The position numbers and the translations under genes were made by a program. From the NCBI GenBank assembly GCA_026214975.1, contig CM047815.1:61511852-61575851 (forward strand): a stretch of DNA of 64,000 nucleotides, given 5' to 3'. The first letter of the stretch is position 1. Each line of letters begins with the position of its first letter. Origin of the DNA: Gentiana macrophylla (Eukaryota > Streptophyta > Magnoliopsida > Gentianales > Gentianaceae). Shown piece by piece: positions 34,666 through 46,637 of this stretch. The notes beneath the pieces are model-generated. The model was not told the origin of the DNA, did not search any database, and was given only the letters and a program-made list of their open reading frames with translations.

Positions 34666-35400
34666 GCCATATATATATATATATATATATATATCATAAT
34701 AGGGAGTACTATTATTTACGCATGAGAAGAACGACCGTTTTGTCGTTTTCCTTTTTCTTTGTTTTTCGTTTTTTTTTTTTTTTTATATATTTTGAGGAAG
34801 CAAAACGGCGTCGTATAGTGAGTTATCAGCATAATACAATATATCTTGCTTCTATTGGCTCGTGTTACTTCCATCTGGCTTCTCGCCGCTTCTTGCGTCC
34901 AAACTCCAAAGGAATGAACATTCTCGATCTGATCCATTTGTTACCACTTTCAAAGACTCTGGTTTTCAGCACATGGTTTTCTTTTTTTGAGGGGGTGCCG
35001 CATGGTTTTCTATATTCATATCAAACGCCATTCTCATTCTTCATATCATTTCTTGCAGCCACAGTTTATCTCCCTTTGTCGGTTTCGTTCGTTCATTATC
35101 CCTCCATCAATTGTTTTCTTCTTTTTTTTTCTTTCCTTTTGAGAAGTAAGATTATGATTTTTTTTTCACAAAGATAGAATAGAATGAGGTGGGCTGGAAT
35201 GTGGATCTGCTTCACCTTCAAGGAGCCGGCATGTTTACTTCTTACATATGGCTTTATGCCGTCTGAAGTGTAAAATGCTTGCCTCACCGCTCTCTCTGTC
35301 GAGTTATCAACCTTGGTGAAGAATCTACTACTTCGAGGTATTCAATGGAGAGTAAGTGAGAGAATTATAAATTAAAAATAGATATCTATGAATCCCAAAA
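34666..35400. other. No recognisable gene; (TA)n at 34668-34693
   Basis: Contains a short (AT)n run, a T-rich stretch (34770-34785) and a small motif 'acggcgtcgta'. The frame 34599-35177 is low-complexity Phe/Ser/Tyr-rich with no family resemblance. Confidence 0.45.
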
Positions 35401-35575
35401 CAGGGCGGGTCCTACGTTTTTAGTAATAGAGCTCGCTTAAAAAAATTGAGCCTATGTACACAAAAAAAAAAAAAAAACCGAAAAATACAATTTTTTTCTA
35501 ATACATTCATATACAAAACATCAAATTCATAATGCAAACACAAAACATACATATATATTAATACTAAATACTAAT

Positions 35576-35875
35576 TCAACAATGCTCTTGAAGCACATTT
35601 GGAGCCAAATCACTAATCAATGTATAATCATCAATTTCATCAACCAATTTACGCTCAATCGATATTATCGCTAACCCATTCAAGCGTTCTTGACTCATCG
35701 TGCTTGAAGATGGTTCTTTATTAGCTTCAACTTCAAAAACTCCGCTCACTGATGCAACCGCTACGGAATAGTCAATGAATATTCGGTAAACAATCTCCGT
35801 GTTTACATAACTTAGATCAAATGTTTTCAAGAATTTCAAAATTTGGAGAGGTTCATCCGCTTCTTCTAAAAACAT
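35576..35875 (-). pseudogene. hAT transposase fragment (C-terminal dimerisation region)
   Basis: Reverse-strand peptide contains LKFLKTFDLSYVNTEIVYRI, then a shifted segment, then STMSQERLNGLAIISIERKL. The last block is the conserved end of the hAT dimerisation domain in plant 'TTF-type zinc finger' transposases (STMSQERL.GLA..SIE). The hydrophobic 'TLPVTVAS.ERSFSKLK' core in between is altered to YSVAVASVSGVFEVEAN. Only this terminal exon piece is present, so it is a dead fragment. Confidence 0.75.
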
Positions 35876-36329
35876 GTATAAGAAGTTGTAACGTTTAGTT
35901 ACATATAAATTGTTTTATTGGGTTGGATATTTTTTTAAAGAATCGGGCCTATATATAAAAATTTTTATTGGGTTGGTATTTTTTTTTAAAAGAATCGAAG
36001 CCTATTTGTTATCAAAATTGAGAACTTTTAATATACGATTTTTTTATAAATCGATCGGATTAACTCTATAAAAAAAATTTGGATAAGCAAAAACATGTAT
36101 CGATTGCCTTTATCGGGATTCATTGAAGTGCCCGACCATTCCTTTGGGCTTGTGATAGGGCGGCCCTGCCCAAAAAAACAAAAAAATCTTTCTTTAGAAA
36201 CATGGAGACACCCTTTCCATTATCCTCTGTTATTGGCTCATTTTTTCTCTAAGTGGGATTGAGATTTTCTTATATATACAATAAAAAAAAAGTGGGTTGA
36301 GATTTGAAGGTCCAAAAAGTAACTTAAAG

Positions 36330-36675
36330 ATGTCCGGAATGCTTCCCGGACCCGGAGTTGAATGGGCAAGAAGGAGAAGGTTACATCAAAGTGGAGGAGG
36401 ATGGCCGGATTCACTAAGTTTATCATCCTCATCAGGACATGGGTCAGGTACAAGAAGGTCTTCTTTTTGTCTTTGTAGTACTAGCAACAATAAATCCCAC
36501 TTCAGCACCATGTCTTCTGGTATGTATGTGTTGTTTAATTTTGTATTCTTGAAGATATACATGTATTTGTTTTCCTTAATTAATAATTGTAGATTTTGAA
36601 ACTTTGACCAACAAGAAGCCCACAAAGCTAAGCCTACTGCGATGAAAAACTTGGTGTTGCTGCTAGAGAAGCTAA
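36330..36675 (+). pseudogene. Captured fragment resembling a RING-type E3 ligase gene
   Basis: An exon-like segment 36330-36519 (MSGMLPGPGVEWARRRRLHQ..., RRSSFCLCSTSNNKS) ends at a good donor (G/GTATGTAT). A second segment after acceptor TTGTAG (36591-36593) reads first DFETLTNKKPTKL, then a shifted frame gives DEKLGVAAREAKE at about 36641-36679. An 'M.GMLPGVE.ARRRR' start, an 'RR.SFCLY..N' block and 'DEKLG..AREAKERLDE' are, from memory, features of a plant RING/U-box E3 ligase family; the RING itself is absent. A Helitron-type 3' end lies 1.3 kb downstream, so gene capture is a reasonable inference. Confidence 0.5.
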
Positions 36676-36679
36676 GGAG

Positions 36680-37960
36680 ATTTGTTTCCTACTTTTTCTA
36701 AACAATAGATATTCTGAATCTGAGATTGTTCTCTTTGATCCCCCACCCCGGCCGAGTCGGCCCTCCACCAGCAGAAAATCGTATAGAGTGTTCCTTATTT
36801 GCTTTTGATGGGCTGATCTGAAAATTCTTTCTCATCATTGAAGAATAACACATCTCTTTTCCCTCAATCATTGAAGAATAACACAACTCTTTCAAGCTGT
36901 ATAACATCACATTTTTTATTTTGATTGCTGGTGCTTACGGTACACATCTGACGATTATGATTCATTTGTTGGATAGATTAAAAGCCTGAATTGTTGATTT
37001 TTTTTCCTTACAAAATTCCTATTACCGTAGGTGGCTTCCTCTATACCTCTAGCTCTTTAAACAATTCATTTTTTCTCCTTTTCCTAAATTTTACCCTCTC
37101 TTAATTAGAGTTTGAGTGGATGAAGAGAATACATGCAAACAAATTCGGAAGGAGGTCATGTTGTTGTGGTTACTATGTCAATCGACTCAGAGGTGAGAAA
37201 CAGTAAGTAAAAAAGTTTTAGATTCCAGATTTATTGATTTCTCTATATCTCGGAATTTCTATTTAGTTATGATACTGTTGGTTTTTTGGGTTGCAAAGTC
37301 GGAAGAATACACTGTTATGGATCGAGAGTAAGTGTACGTGCTCCTTCCGACTCACTACTTTCTTAATAACAATTAATTTGTCGATAGCAGGTTAGTTATA
37401 GCAATTTCATTGTGATCTGTACTTCGTTTCCGGGAGTTTGATTTAGTGATTGGCCTGATCTTTGCATTCCCTTCATTCATTTAGTCCAGATGTATGTTTC
37501 GTCCTTCCTAATTATTTTTTGGATTTTAATGTTTTGCACATACTGTATGAGAAGCTTCATTTTTTCTCATCCAATTGATAACTGACATTCAGGAGGAAGA
37601 CAAGATAATATTAACACAAGATAATATTAACAGATAAAGGTAAAAGCAAGGCTGAGAACTAGAAGGATGCAAAAGTAGTGCCGTTAACTCCAGCCCAAAG
37701 AAGAAGAAAATGAAGCTTAAATCTCCTGAAGTAAACAGATGACTAATGCTCACTCCGGCTCAATGAAGAAAATTAAGCAAAAATCACCTTAAACAAAGTG
37801 ATGACTAATGCTCATTGCCTTCGCAAAAAAAATAATTGGCCGAGGCACATGAACTTTTTGTTGGCACTTAGAATGTGTGAATGTAAATGTACTCAAATCT
37901 ATTTGTCTATGTGCAATTTGTTGCAGACATTAAAACTATCATTCTTTGCATCCCAATAGT
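36680..37960. other. Non-coding DNA, probable Helitron interior
   Basis: No long or motif-bearing frame. A short direct repeat ('tcattgaagaataacaca' at 36834-36851 and 36867-36884) and 'gatgactaatgctca' (37738-37752, 37799-37813) indicate local duplications. Confidence 0.4.
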
Positions 37961-37997
37961 GAAGCGCACACCGCTGCGCGCGCACTGCTTTGCTAGT
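37961..37997 (+). mobile_element. Helitron 3' terminus (plus strand)
   Basis: A hairpin GCGCA-CACCGC-TGCGC (37964-37979), then GCGCACTGCTTTG and CTAG at 37993-37996 followed by T and a TA-rich target. This matches the hairpin + CTRR + T pattern. The body would run to the left and could include the E3-like fragment at 36330. The 5' TC end was not found. Confidence 0.5.
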
Positions 37998-37999
37998 AT

Positions 38000-38882
38000 A
38001 TATATATAAAAGTAAACAGAGTGAATACGCTGATTCAACTGCCTTACTGCCATGGATACCCTCACTCCTCGGGCTCACGCTCCCCAGAAGCTGCAAAACT
38101 AAATTTCATCTATTGTTGGTGAGCCGTTTCCTCTCAGCTTTTACGACTGCGTGAGTAATTTTTTGACACATGCATTTATGATTTATCCTTTTTTTACTTT
38201 TGAATTGAGCTTCTTAAGAATCCACATAATCTTAAATTGATTCTATATGATTATTGTTTTTCCCCATTTCCCCCAAATTTGGCTTTCTTGAATCCCTAAT
38301 TTGACATGCATAAATTAATCTTTTGGCGTTGTCCCCTTATAATTGATTGGTTGAAGTTGCAAATAAGAGCAGGATGACACTGCACAAACAAAGAATGAAA
38401 TTAATAGGAATTAGGGTGGCAAAATAAGAACCGATTAATCACAAAATACAGGCTAAATCAAGAAAGAAACTAAAAAATTAGTAAATCAATGCTTCAGAAA
38501 TGCAACACAAACTGAACGAAACCCATAACACTATCAAGGTAGAAGAACTATGCATCATAGAAACGCACAAGAGCAGAATATGAATAAATAGAGTAAAACC
38601 ATAACTGCAAGCCTCCGAATAAATAGGGTAAAACCCATAGCCTTCCACACGCCAAGCGGTACAAGAAGACGAAGCAATTGCTGTGCGCGTTGATTAGGGA
38701 TTTGCCAAGCGTTTTCATTCAGTCATTTAATTAGGCGTAATTTCTTTCCCAAAAAATAAATTAGGTGTAATTGGTTCATATATGATAGAGGTGTGATTTG
38801 CTTGGGACGATTTACGATATGCAAGTGAATCCAAAAATTTGGTCGACCATGGATCCACAATTCTTATAAGCTTCTATATATA

Positions 38883-38947
<65 letters not shown>

Positions 38948-39240
38948 TATAATAGTAAACGTAGAGACGTTATTGTCTTTCTTCAGTATCATCAAAGGAT
39001 CAAAAGGTACACCCGGATATTTTATGTTTTCGACTTCTGATTGCCGACCCGTACGAAGTTTAAGATTCTTTATTCCTCTTCTGTTAAGATATATACTGTA
39101 TAACCATATTTGTTTTTCGTGATTGCCGACCCGGCCATACGAAGTTCCGGATGATTTCTTCTCGTGTGTGTAAAGATATGAATTTGTGTCCTCAAAATAA
39201 GCGATAGGTTTTAAGAATGATCAAGCACATTTATTTTTTG
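38000..39240. other. Upstream region of the unknown gene; (TA)n at 38884-38944
   Basis: No confident gene. Two related blocks 'gattgccgacccg(gcca)tacgaagtt' at about 39041-39061 and 39121-39145 may belong to a duplicated 5' untranslated region of the gene that starts at 39249. The tiny frame at 38051 (MDTLTPRAHAPQKLQ) is unsupported. Confidence 0.35.
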
Positions 39241-39246
39241 AATCAG

Positions 39247-39520
39247 GTATGGGCGGCGATCCTGAGAGTAGCAGCCAGTTTGCCTTACGGAGGAGTTCCC
39301 GTCTGCTTGGTAGTTTTACAGCTTAATTTTCTCACCACTTTTCTACCCTCAATTACTCTCTTGTGTTCTGACAAGTGTAATAAATATATATATGTTTTTT
39401 TTTCCTGATAAGTGTAATAAATATATATATGTTTTTTTTTTCCTTTTCCCGATGAAGGTATGAGTAATCCTGAAAGTGGAAGCAATCTCGCTGGTTTAAG
39501 GAGGAGTCCCCGCCTCCACG
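39247..39520 (+). repeat. Tandem duplication of a 63-bp coding exon
   Basis: Exons 39247-39309 and 39458-39520 are both exactly 63 bp, both begin GTATG after AG and both end before GTAG. They encode MGGDPESSSQFALRRSSRLL and MSNPESGSNLAGLRRSPRLH. The separating intron also carries two copies of 'agtgtaataaatatatatatg' (39373-39393, 39411-39431). Both exons keep frame, and both have an in-frame ATG at the same place. Confidence 0.75.
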
Positions 39521-42500
39521 GTAGGTTTACTGCTTTCTTGTATCATTTTGATATTTAGCTGATACTTATTCTCTCTTTCTGATTTTTTTTTTTTTTTTTA
39601 ATTTTTGAATTAGCAAAATCTGCAATGAATATGTCACAAAGTACTCAGATGGCGTCCTGCAAGCCCCGCAATCCTAAGCCCAAGCGCAAGCGCAAGCACC
39701 TGTCAATTTGTCAGATTTCTCTCTGCAAAACTCTTACCTAGTTACGGTTGATTTAGTTTCTTCGATTTTAATTGGTTCTTTTCTGAATCCAGTTTGCTTT
39801 GACACCTTGCCTTATATCACGCCAGGCATGGATATGGGTACCCTCTTCACTACTTTTGACCTTCCTTTTGAGGCTTAGTCTTATTTCATAAGGAAACTTG
39901 AAGAACTATGCCCGAAAGTAAAATGTTTAGAAAAAATATGCGTCGCGAATTGTCCCTGCGTGCCTCATGCGGCGCGCGTGCGGCCCTCGTGCGTTGGAAG
40001 CAAGCATATTTTTTAAATGTTTACTTTTCAGGCATGTTTTTCCAAATATTTTCTTTTCGGGCATATTTCTTCAAGATTCCCTTTCATAAAAATAAATAAA
40101 AATTATTTGATTCCTTTTTCTTTTAGGAAAGTTTATCCGACGTATGCGGCAGGCTGATGCCAACGTATTCCGATGTGCCTACGCCTACAATCGTATAACT
40201 TCGGACCGATGGGATCACATCACGGGTGGAAATTCCAAATCCTTTTGCTGCATGTGTCGATTTGGGTTTTTTTTTATTGTTTTTTTCCTACTTTTGTTTA
40301 ATCATTTATTCTTTCTGATTTATTCTTTTGTATCTACGACATGGAAGAGAAAAGATTCATCGTGGCATCTGGTCAAGAAAAAGTTTTCTCCAATGGTAAA
40401 CACTCTATTGCTTTATCATAGTTAATGTTAGCGAGCGTAGTGTGTGCATTTGATTGCGATTGTTACCAGTTTGTGTTCTTGAATAGTTGGAAGGTCCCAC
40501 GGAATCATGTGGGTTGGTGTGCATGGGATCAACTCAACATGTGCAGTATTCTTGAATGAAGAACCGGTCTGTCAGCTCCTTCTTACTTTATTATTATTAC
40601 TATTTTTATAATTATTATTATTGTTTTTTATTGTAAAATAATGCTTCTTTTACTTAATTTGTTGGTAAGGAGTACTCTTCTCATGTCAAACATGCGTGAA
40701 CAGGACATGCAACGTATACTTGATAAGCTGGGGGGTTTATTTATATCATATCTCCGGAAATATGTACTCTCAGAAATGGAAGGTGTGTTGGCTTCTAAGC
40801 CTTTTCTTCAGTTTTGCCGTAGTAATTAGTCAGTTTGAGGTATAGTACAGCTGCTATTGAATCAGCTGTTGGCATATGTCAAGACTGTGGTCCGGCGGAA
40901 AAACAGAAGTCGTCCGTATCAAGTGATACGTGAAGTGCCCGGAATATCCATCCCAATTCCGTCCCCTTTCTTCCTATTTTTAATTCTATGAACTTTTAGT
41001 CTTTTTGAAGTTGGTATCTTTTAGACTAAATCTTTGTTCTCTTTGGGGTTCTTACTGGCAATCTAGATCGGTTCTCCTTTAGACTCTAGATAAGATGTTT
41101 TTTTCCCCCTTGTGTGTGTGTTTGTGGTGAAACATCATTGGTTTAACATTAATAGATAAACATTAATTTCCTTTAGTTCTTTTTAACATTTTAGATAAAT
41201 TTTCCCCATTGAACATTCTTGCTAATGCATTGTTCGAGCAGATATTGCAGATTCGCCTCCTTATTCTGATGCAATCGCTGGGAAGCCTTTTGCTGTTGGT
41301 ACGTTAGCAAGACTCATTGTGCAACACATAGCAAATCTATTTGCCGCCTCTACTCAATTTATTAATTTATTTTCATGCAGTTTCTCTTCCAGATTTCAGT
41401 AATGTTGATGAAGAAAGTCGTCATGAGGTACAATTCTCTTCCTCTCTTTTTTTGGTACATTTTGGGGGGTTAACGCCCCAAAAGAAACGTGCAATTTTAA
41501 TCTCCTATTTAAACTCATTTTAATATCTCCTTCTCATTAATAAGAATCATATTTTTCATCTTCCATTCAAATTAATTTGGTATCAAAGTTATAGGAGTGT
41601 TATTCCTTCCGATAAAAATAACCCTTCATCTCCCAGCAAAGAATCTGAATCAGCAAATCATGGTGATTTGCAAGGTATTCAGGCAGCCTATCGATTAAAT
41701 GACAAAAATTATCTGAAATGGTCATAGGTAGTTAAGACATTTCTAAAAGGGAAAGGGAAAGGGAAGCTGAGCCATCTTTTAGGATCTTGTCCTGCCACGG
41801 ATGATCTTAAATTCGCTACTTGGGATGAAGAGGAATCAATGGTGATGTCATGGTTATGGAACCTAGTGGTTCTCGAAATTAGCGATGCATGTTCCTTGGA
41901 ACTGCAAAAGAAATTTGGGATTCAGTAAAACAGACCTACTCTAAGGTCAATGTTGCTGCCCAAATCTATGATCTAAAATCCAAGATTGGATCTGCCAAGC
42001 AAGGCAACAAGAACATTACTGAATACACAAATTATCTCCTAGGTTTGTAGCAAGAATTAGACCATTACCAATTCATCAAGATGAATGATGCTATAAACCT
42101 TCCCCTAGCAATAAGAAAATTACAGTTGCATATAGTTTATCTACAACTGTAGCAGGGATAGGGAATGTAATATAAGCCTAAGTGGTTTGTGTCATTAATT
42201 GATGGTCATTGTAGATTAACTTGGATATACCTTCTAAAACAAAAATATGAGGTTTCTAGAGTCTTTTTATTTTATTTTATAATATGATTAAAAATCAATT
42301 TGACACTAAAATTGAAAAGTTTAGGTCTGATAATGCTACAGATTTCTTCAACTCCAGCCTAAGTCCTTTCTTCCAATCTGAAGGGATTATACATGAATCC
42401 TCATGTGTCTATACCCCTCAACAATATAGGGTGGCAGAGAGGCCATCTTCTAAATGTCACTAGAGCTCTCTTATTCCAAACGAATTCTATTGGGGAGAAG

Positions 42501-43956
42501 CCATTCTTACTGCTGCCTACCTAATTAATAGGGCTCCCTCCAAGTCTCTAGGAAATATTAGTCCCATTGAGATCCTTAATAAAACTTACCCTGACTTTCA
42601 TATTTCCTAGGGATTAACTACCAAAATGTTTTGGATGTGTAGCCTTTGTTCATATCATTCCCATAATAGGACTAAACTGGATCCTAGAGCCCTTAAGAGT
42701 ATTTTTATCGGATATTCTCCTACCCAGAAAGGATACATGTGTTATCATCCACCCACCAAGAAAATGCTAGTATCTGGCGATGTTAAATTTGATGAAACTT
42801 CCAACTACTATCCTGATAAGAGACATCTTCAGGGGGATTTACAAAGACCCCAGTGGTTGAAGAAATGTTGTGTATTGATGGGTTGAAGCCTGGAATCCAT
42901 GTTTGAACAAGAAGATAACAGCCATTGATACACCATGTAAGAATTTTAATTCTCAATGATTCCTCTTCAAGATATAGAAGTTAAAGCCTAAATCAAGTAG
43001 CTCATACCCATCGCAGAGGTTCCAAAGCTGCTGGATTTTGGAATCAAAAATATGATAAGCGACCCCTTCCCAAGCAGTTTTAGGATAAGAGAGTTTTGAC
43101 CATTTATGATCTTATATGATTTTCTGTTAGCAGGTTCAAATCTGTTTAAGATGACTTTCTTTCTTCTTCACTTTCTGTTTTTGAACTCCTTTCAGTCAGA
43201 CTTCTCAGAATTCATATTCTCATCTAACAATTCCTTTTCCATCTGTAGCCTTTCTTCTCATAATATTTTCTTCTTCAAGCAACATTTGAGCTTTTGGAAG
43301 AATGCTTTTGGTACAATTTACCTGTAATTTTGTTAATTAATTTTATTTCATTCCTGAACAAACACTAGCAGATTACACCATCACAGACCAACATGTTAGA
43401 ATTAATCATCATGATTGGTTCCTAATAGTCTCTCCTATGTCTTATTATATTAGTTAATCTTGTAATTAGTTTAATCCCTAAGGGATTTGTCTTCTATCAA
43501 GCCACAGCTCTTGGCTGAAACTCCAACTAGCCGTTGGGACTTGACATCCAACGGCTAGTTCCTTTTTTGCTGCTTTCTGGGTAATGGTTGTGTTATATAA
43601 ACAACCAAACCTTTCTTGTAAACGCTAAGCTTTATTCTTAATGAAATAACAAGTTATTTCTCTCTATCTTTCTTTAGCTTTCATTCTTACACAACACACA
43701 CTAGAACTGATCACACCCCAAAACCGAAATGGCCTACGTGGTTCAAATTGGCTGAAATTGAAACAGGTGGCGGGGATCTCATTTATGGCCTGCCAATATA
43801 TTCTCCTTTTCTGATATACCATTTTATCATTGGTGTGTGTCATCTTTTTTGTGTCACGTACTTGCTCTGCAGATGGCCTTCGAAAATTGAGCACTTCTAT
43901 GATTGGCTTGGTCTTGTGGTTTTTCCGTTTTGTTTTTTTCGTTTTTGTCTTTTGCG

Positions 43957-43991
<35 letters not shown>

Positions 43992-45314
43992 AGACACAAC
44001 ACATTGAACTAATCGGGTGATTTTGTACTCTCAACAGGCCTCAGTATCACGAGTGATGCACAGTGCCGCGCCATTAGATACCTGAAGCAAAAAGTGTGTC
44101 CCGACTCTTGCTTTTACCAAGCATGAAGCTGAACGGGTAATAACTAATAATGAATAAGGAGTGTTTGAATTTTGTGTATGTTCTGATCATGTTCCAAGTG
44201 CTGAACGGTTATTTAATCGTGCATGCCTTCTGTCTTATTTCTTGTTTAGCACCTATAACCCTTACGACGGCTCCACGCATCAGGAGCTTGAGCGTGTGTG
44301 TGAAACTTCAGGCAAAGTTTTACGCTTTGTTTTAAGTATCTGAATCTACTAATCAGGAAAGGGTAATGACAAACCAAGAATGTTAGGTTTGTCTGAAAGT
44401 TTAATGGGTACGGAAACTTTTATTTAGACTTTCTGCTAAAGAACGGCTGTATTTGGTTACTTGTGAACTTGGCTCATACCACCTCTGTCCCTAAATTAAG
44501 AGTTTGTTTTAGAGATTTTCACACAGATTATTAAATTTTGGTTTAAAAAAGGTCTAAAATACCCTTGAACTATCATTGATGCAATGATTTAGTATTTGGA
44601 AAGAAGTTTTATGGATAATAAATTGATGGTATGTATATAGGATGACTGTTATCTTGGTATATTTTAAAATGAATCTTTATTTTGGACTAAAACGACTTTT
44701 ATTTAGGGACATATAGTAAAAGCAAACAAAGGTTATTTGATGCTGCTGGTTTAATGTGCTGTGAATTTGTTTCTTATTTGCAGATAGCGATTTCTGCTTT
44801 TCAGCGTCTGTGCGCGAGGAAGTTCGAGGCTGATGATATTGTGGTATTGTTTTGCTGTGACGATTTTTGTTCCTACATCATTTTAACCTTCCATCCACCC
44901 CATAACAACAACATACGTAGACCATTTTCCACATTTTCTTTTTCTTTTTCTTGTGATGATCGTGATAGAGACCATTGCATTGATTTGTGTGTGTAGATAA
45001 AGAGTTAAGAGAGTTGCATCTAATAATCTTCAGCATACTTCAAAGCAGAAATCACACATGCCAATTACTAGTCAAAATCGTTTAATTAAAACAATTTTCG
45101 TTGGAGGAAACAAATTAATCTCAATTGCATTCTCAGTTGATTAGTGTGGCTTTTTTCTTGGTGGTTCTAATTATTAGCTGTGGCTTCTTGTTCGCGGTTA
45201 TTGTACCAGGTTGGCATCTTCCATAAAGATGATGGTGATGAATACCCTTGGGCATTGACGACCTCTCAAATCTCTAGTCATTTGGCTGACATCGATTTGG
45301 AGAGTGACGAGTAG
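39249..45314 (+). CDS. Multi-exon gene of unknown function
   Basis: Exons inferred from AG/GT borders and frame continuity: 39247-39309 (ATG at 39249), 39458-39520, 39614-39701, 39793-39837, 40127-40225, 40348-40395, 40487-40566, 40670-40782, 41242-41298, 41381-41427, 43705-43766, 44038-44095, 44250-44316, 44784-44843 and 45210-45314 (TAG). Seven exons in a row keep phase (39249-40566). Readable segments include RRSPRLHAKSAMNM, KPRNPKPKRKRKH (basic, nuclear-signal-like), DMGKFIRRMRQADANVF, HGIMWVGVHGINSTCAVFL, EDIADSPPYSDAIAGKPF, KPKWPTWFKLAEIETG, STHQELERVC, ISAFQRLCARKFEADDIV and an acidic end ADIDLESDE. The junctions 40566/40670 and 41427/43705 do not keep phase, so an exon is missed or the gene is damaged. 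I recognise no domain. A nuclear protein is only a guess from the basic stretch. Confidence 0.5.
41560..43100 (+). pseudogene. Ty1/copia fragment in an intron of the unknown gene
   Basis: A primer-site-like TGGTATCAAAGTTATAGG at 41578, then gag remains (AAYRLNDKNYLKWS near 41690-41730; LSHLLGSCP; SWLWNLV), then integrase-region remains: DNATDFFN (about 42330), IHESSCVYTPQQ, AAYLINRAPSKSLGN (about 42510-42560) and LDPRALKSIFIGYSPTQKGY at 42680-42740. No reverse transcriptase, no protease, and many stops. No matching 5' LTR is recognised. It is a truncated insertion within the intron between 41427 and 43705. Confidence 0.8.
43394..43691 (+). mobile_element. Copia-type solo LTR (298 bp)
   Basis: TGTTAGAATTAATC...CATTCTTACA flanked by CAACA on both sides (43389-43393 and 43692-43696). 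A TTATATAAAC box at 43593-43602 and an AATGAAATAA polyA-like signal at 43641-43650 fit LTR anatomy. It ends 13 bases before the first base of the exon called at 43705, so it landed inside the polypyrimidine/branch region of that intron. Confidence 0.85.
43960..43989. repeat. (TG)n microsatellite
   Basis: A pure TG run in the intron upstream of the exon at 44038. Confidence 0.95.
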
Positions 45315-46632
45315 GACCTCTTTGGCTGTGTCATCGACGAGAGTATTGCCCCCCGGGCGAGCATCCATTAGGCTATTTCCGAAGAGATAGCAAGTATGAT
45401 TTTATCAAATACTTGTATGGTTAAAGTGTTACTAAGTGTGATTCTATTTCACTGTTAGATTCTTCTTCTTAGATCACATTGGGGTTCATTTTCAACCATA
45501 TAATTTACAAGATTTTTACCACATGATTGATGTCTTGACCCCGCATGTTTATTTATTTATTATTCTTCGATGTCACCGTAAGTTAGTTTACTTGAGCTTC
45601 GTTCTTTGCAAAGAAATATGTCCTAAAAAGGAAAAATAAAAAAACTCAGCATTCTTAGACTTGATGTTCAATACGTGTATCAGGGACGTTGGACTGATGC
45701 TTAATGAATGGTAATTTTACTATTATTATGAGTATGTTGATGAACATGCGGTCGATCTTCGTTTTAGGCGCTTGCCTGTTTTTCTTTACGGCGAACACGA
45801 GGGGCGGATGCGACTTTTTTGTTCAGCGGGGTCCACAAACTCTTTTAAGATAATTTTTTCCCCAGCCCTGTGCATATATATTTTTATAGGATATACTTAA
45901 AATTTTATCATTTTAGCAATGTTCGCGTATATTGTTTTGGAATAGTTTTAGGTGCTTGCCTGTTTTTCTTTTCCGGTGAACACGAGGGGTGGATGCACGA
46001 CTTTTGTTCAGCAGGGTCCACAAACTCTTTTAAGATAAATGTTTTTCCCAGCTGTGTGCATAAATATTTTTATGAGGAAATGGAGGAGAAGAACACAAAT
46101 ATTTCATCAATTAAGGAGAAAGAAAGCTTTTTGAAATTTTTGCATAAAAGACAATTATTTTTATTTTATTTTTTAATATTCAGGCACCTGTTTTAAAATA
46201 AAAAAAATAAAAAAAAATAAAAAAAAACCTGCACGCTTTTTCTCTTATCCATCCATTTTAAAGACTCATATTTCTCAATTTAGAGCTCTAAATTTGAAAA
46301 TTCTTTTACCAATTTTTTTTATTTTTTCATGCTCTTTATTTTGAGACCGCATTCAATATATTCCGATGTGATTTCAAAAAATCTGCTATCAAAATTCACT
46401 AGTATTTGAAATTCACTGTCGATATTCACTGATTTTCGGGATTCACTAAGTGAATTTCGATGAATCTTACAAAAAACGATGTAATTATATCGAACCAAAT
46501 CTCAAAACGAAGAGCATCAAAAAATAAAAAATTCAGTGAAATTTTTATCGCGTTTGTTCTAGATCAAAAGATACGAGCGTTTGAAAATGTGGGAGGAAAG
46601 AGAAAAAACAAAAAAAAAAGGTCCCAGGTACG
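45315..46632. repeat. Downstream spacer with a 184-bp tandem duplication
   Basis: 45761-45878 and 45945-46069 are near copies ('ttagg(c/t)gcttgcctgtttttctt', 'gaacacgagggg(c/t)ggatgc', 'ggtccacaaactcttttaagata'). The linker 45886-45945 resembles 55975-56030 on the other side of the Tat element ('atacttaaaa(a)tttatcattttagca'). The rest is AT-rich without a gene. Confidence 0.65.
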
Positions 46633-46637
46633 GAAAC
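46633..46637. repeat. Target-site duplication GAAAC, left copy
   Basis: GAAAC precedes TGACGATGG; the same five bases follow the right LTR at 55844-55848. Confidence 0.9.

Noticed and set aside
34599..35177. 192-codon Phe-rich plus-strand frame
   Set aside because: Composition follows T-runs; no signal or membrane pattern that resembles a known family, and no promoter context.
43861..43905. Extra exon (DGLRKLSTSMIGL) in the unknown gene
   Set aside because: Its acceptor is good, but joining it breaks the phase between 43766 and 44038, which fit each other directly.
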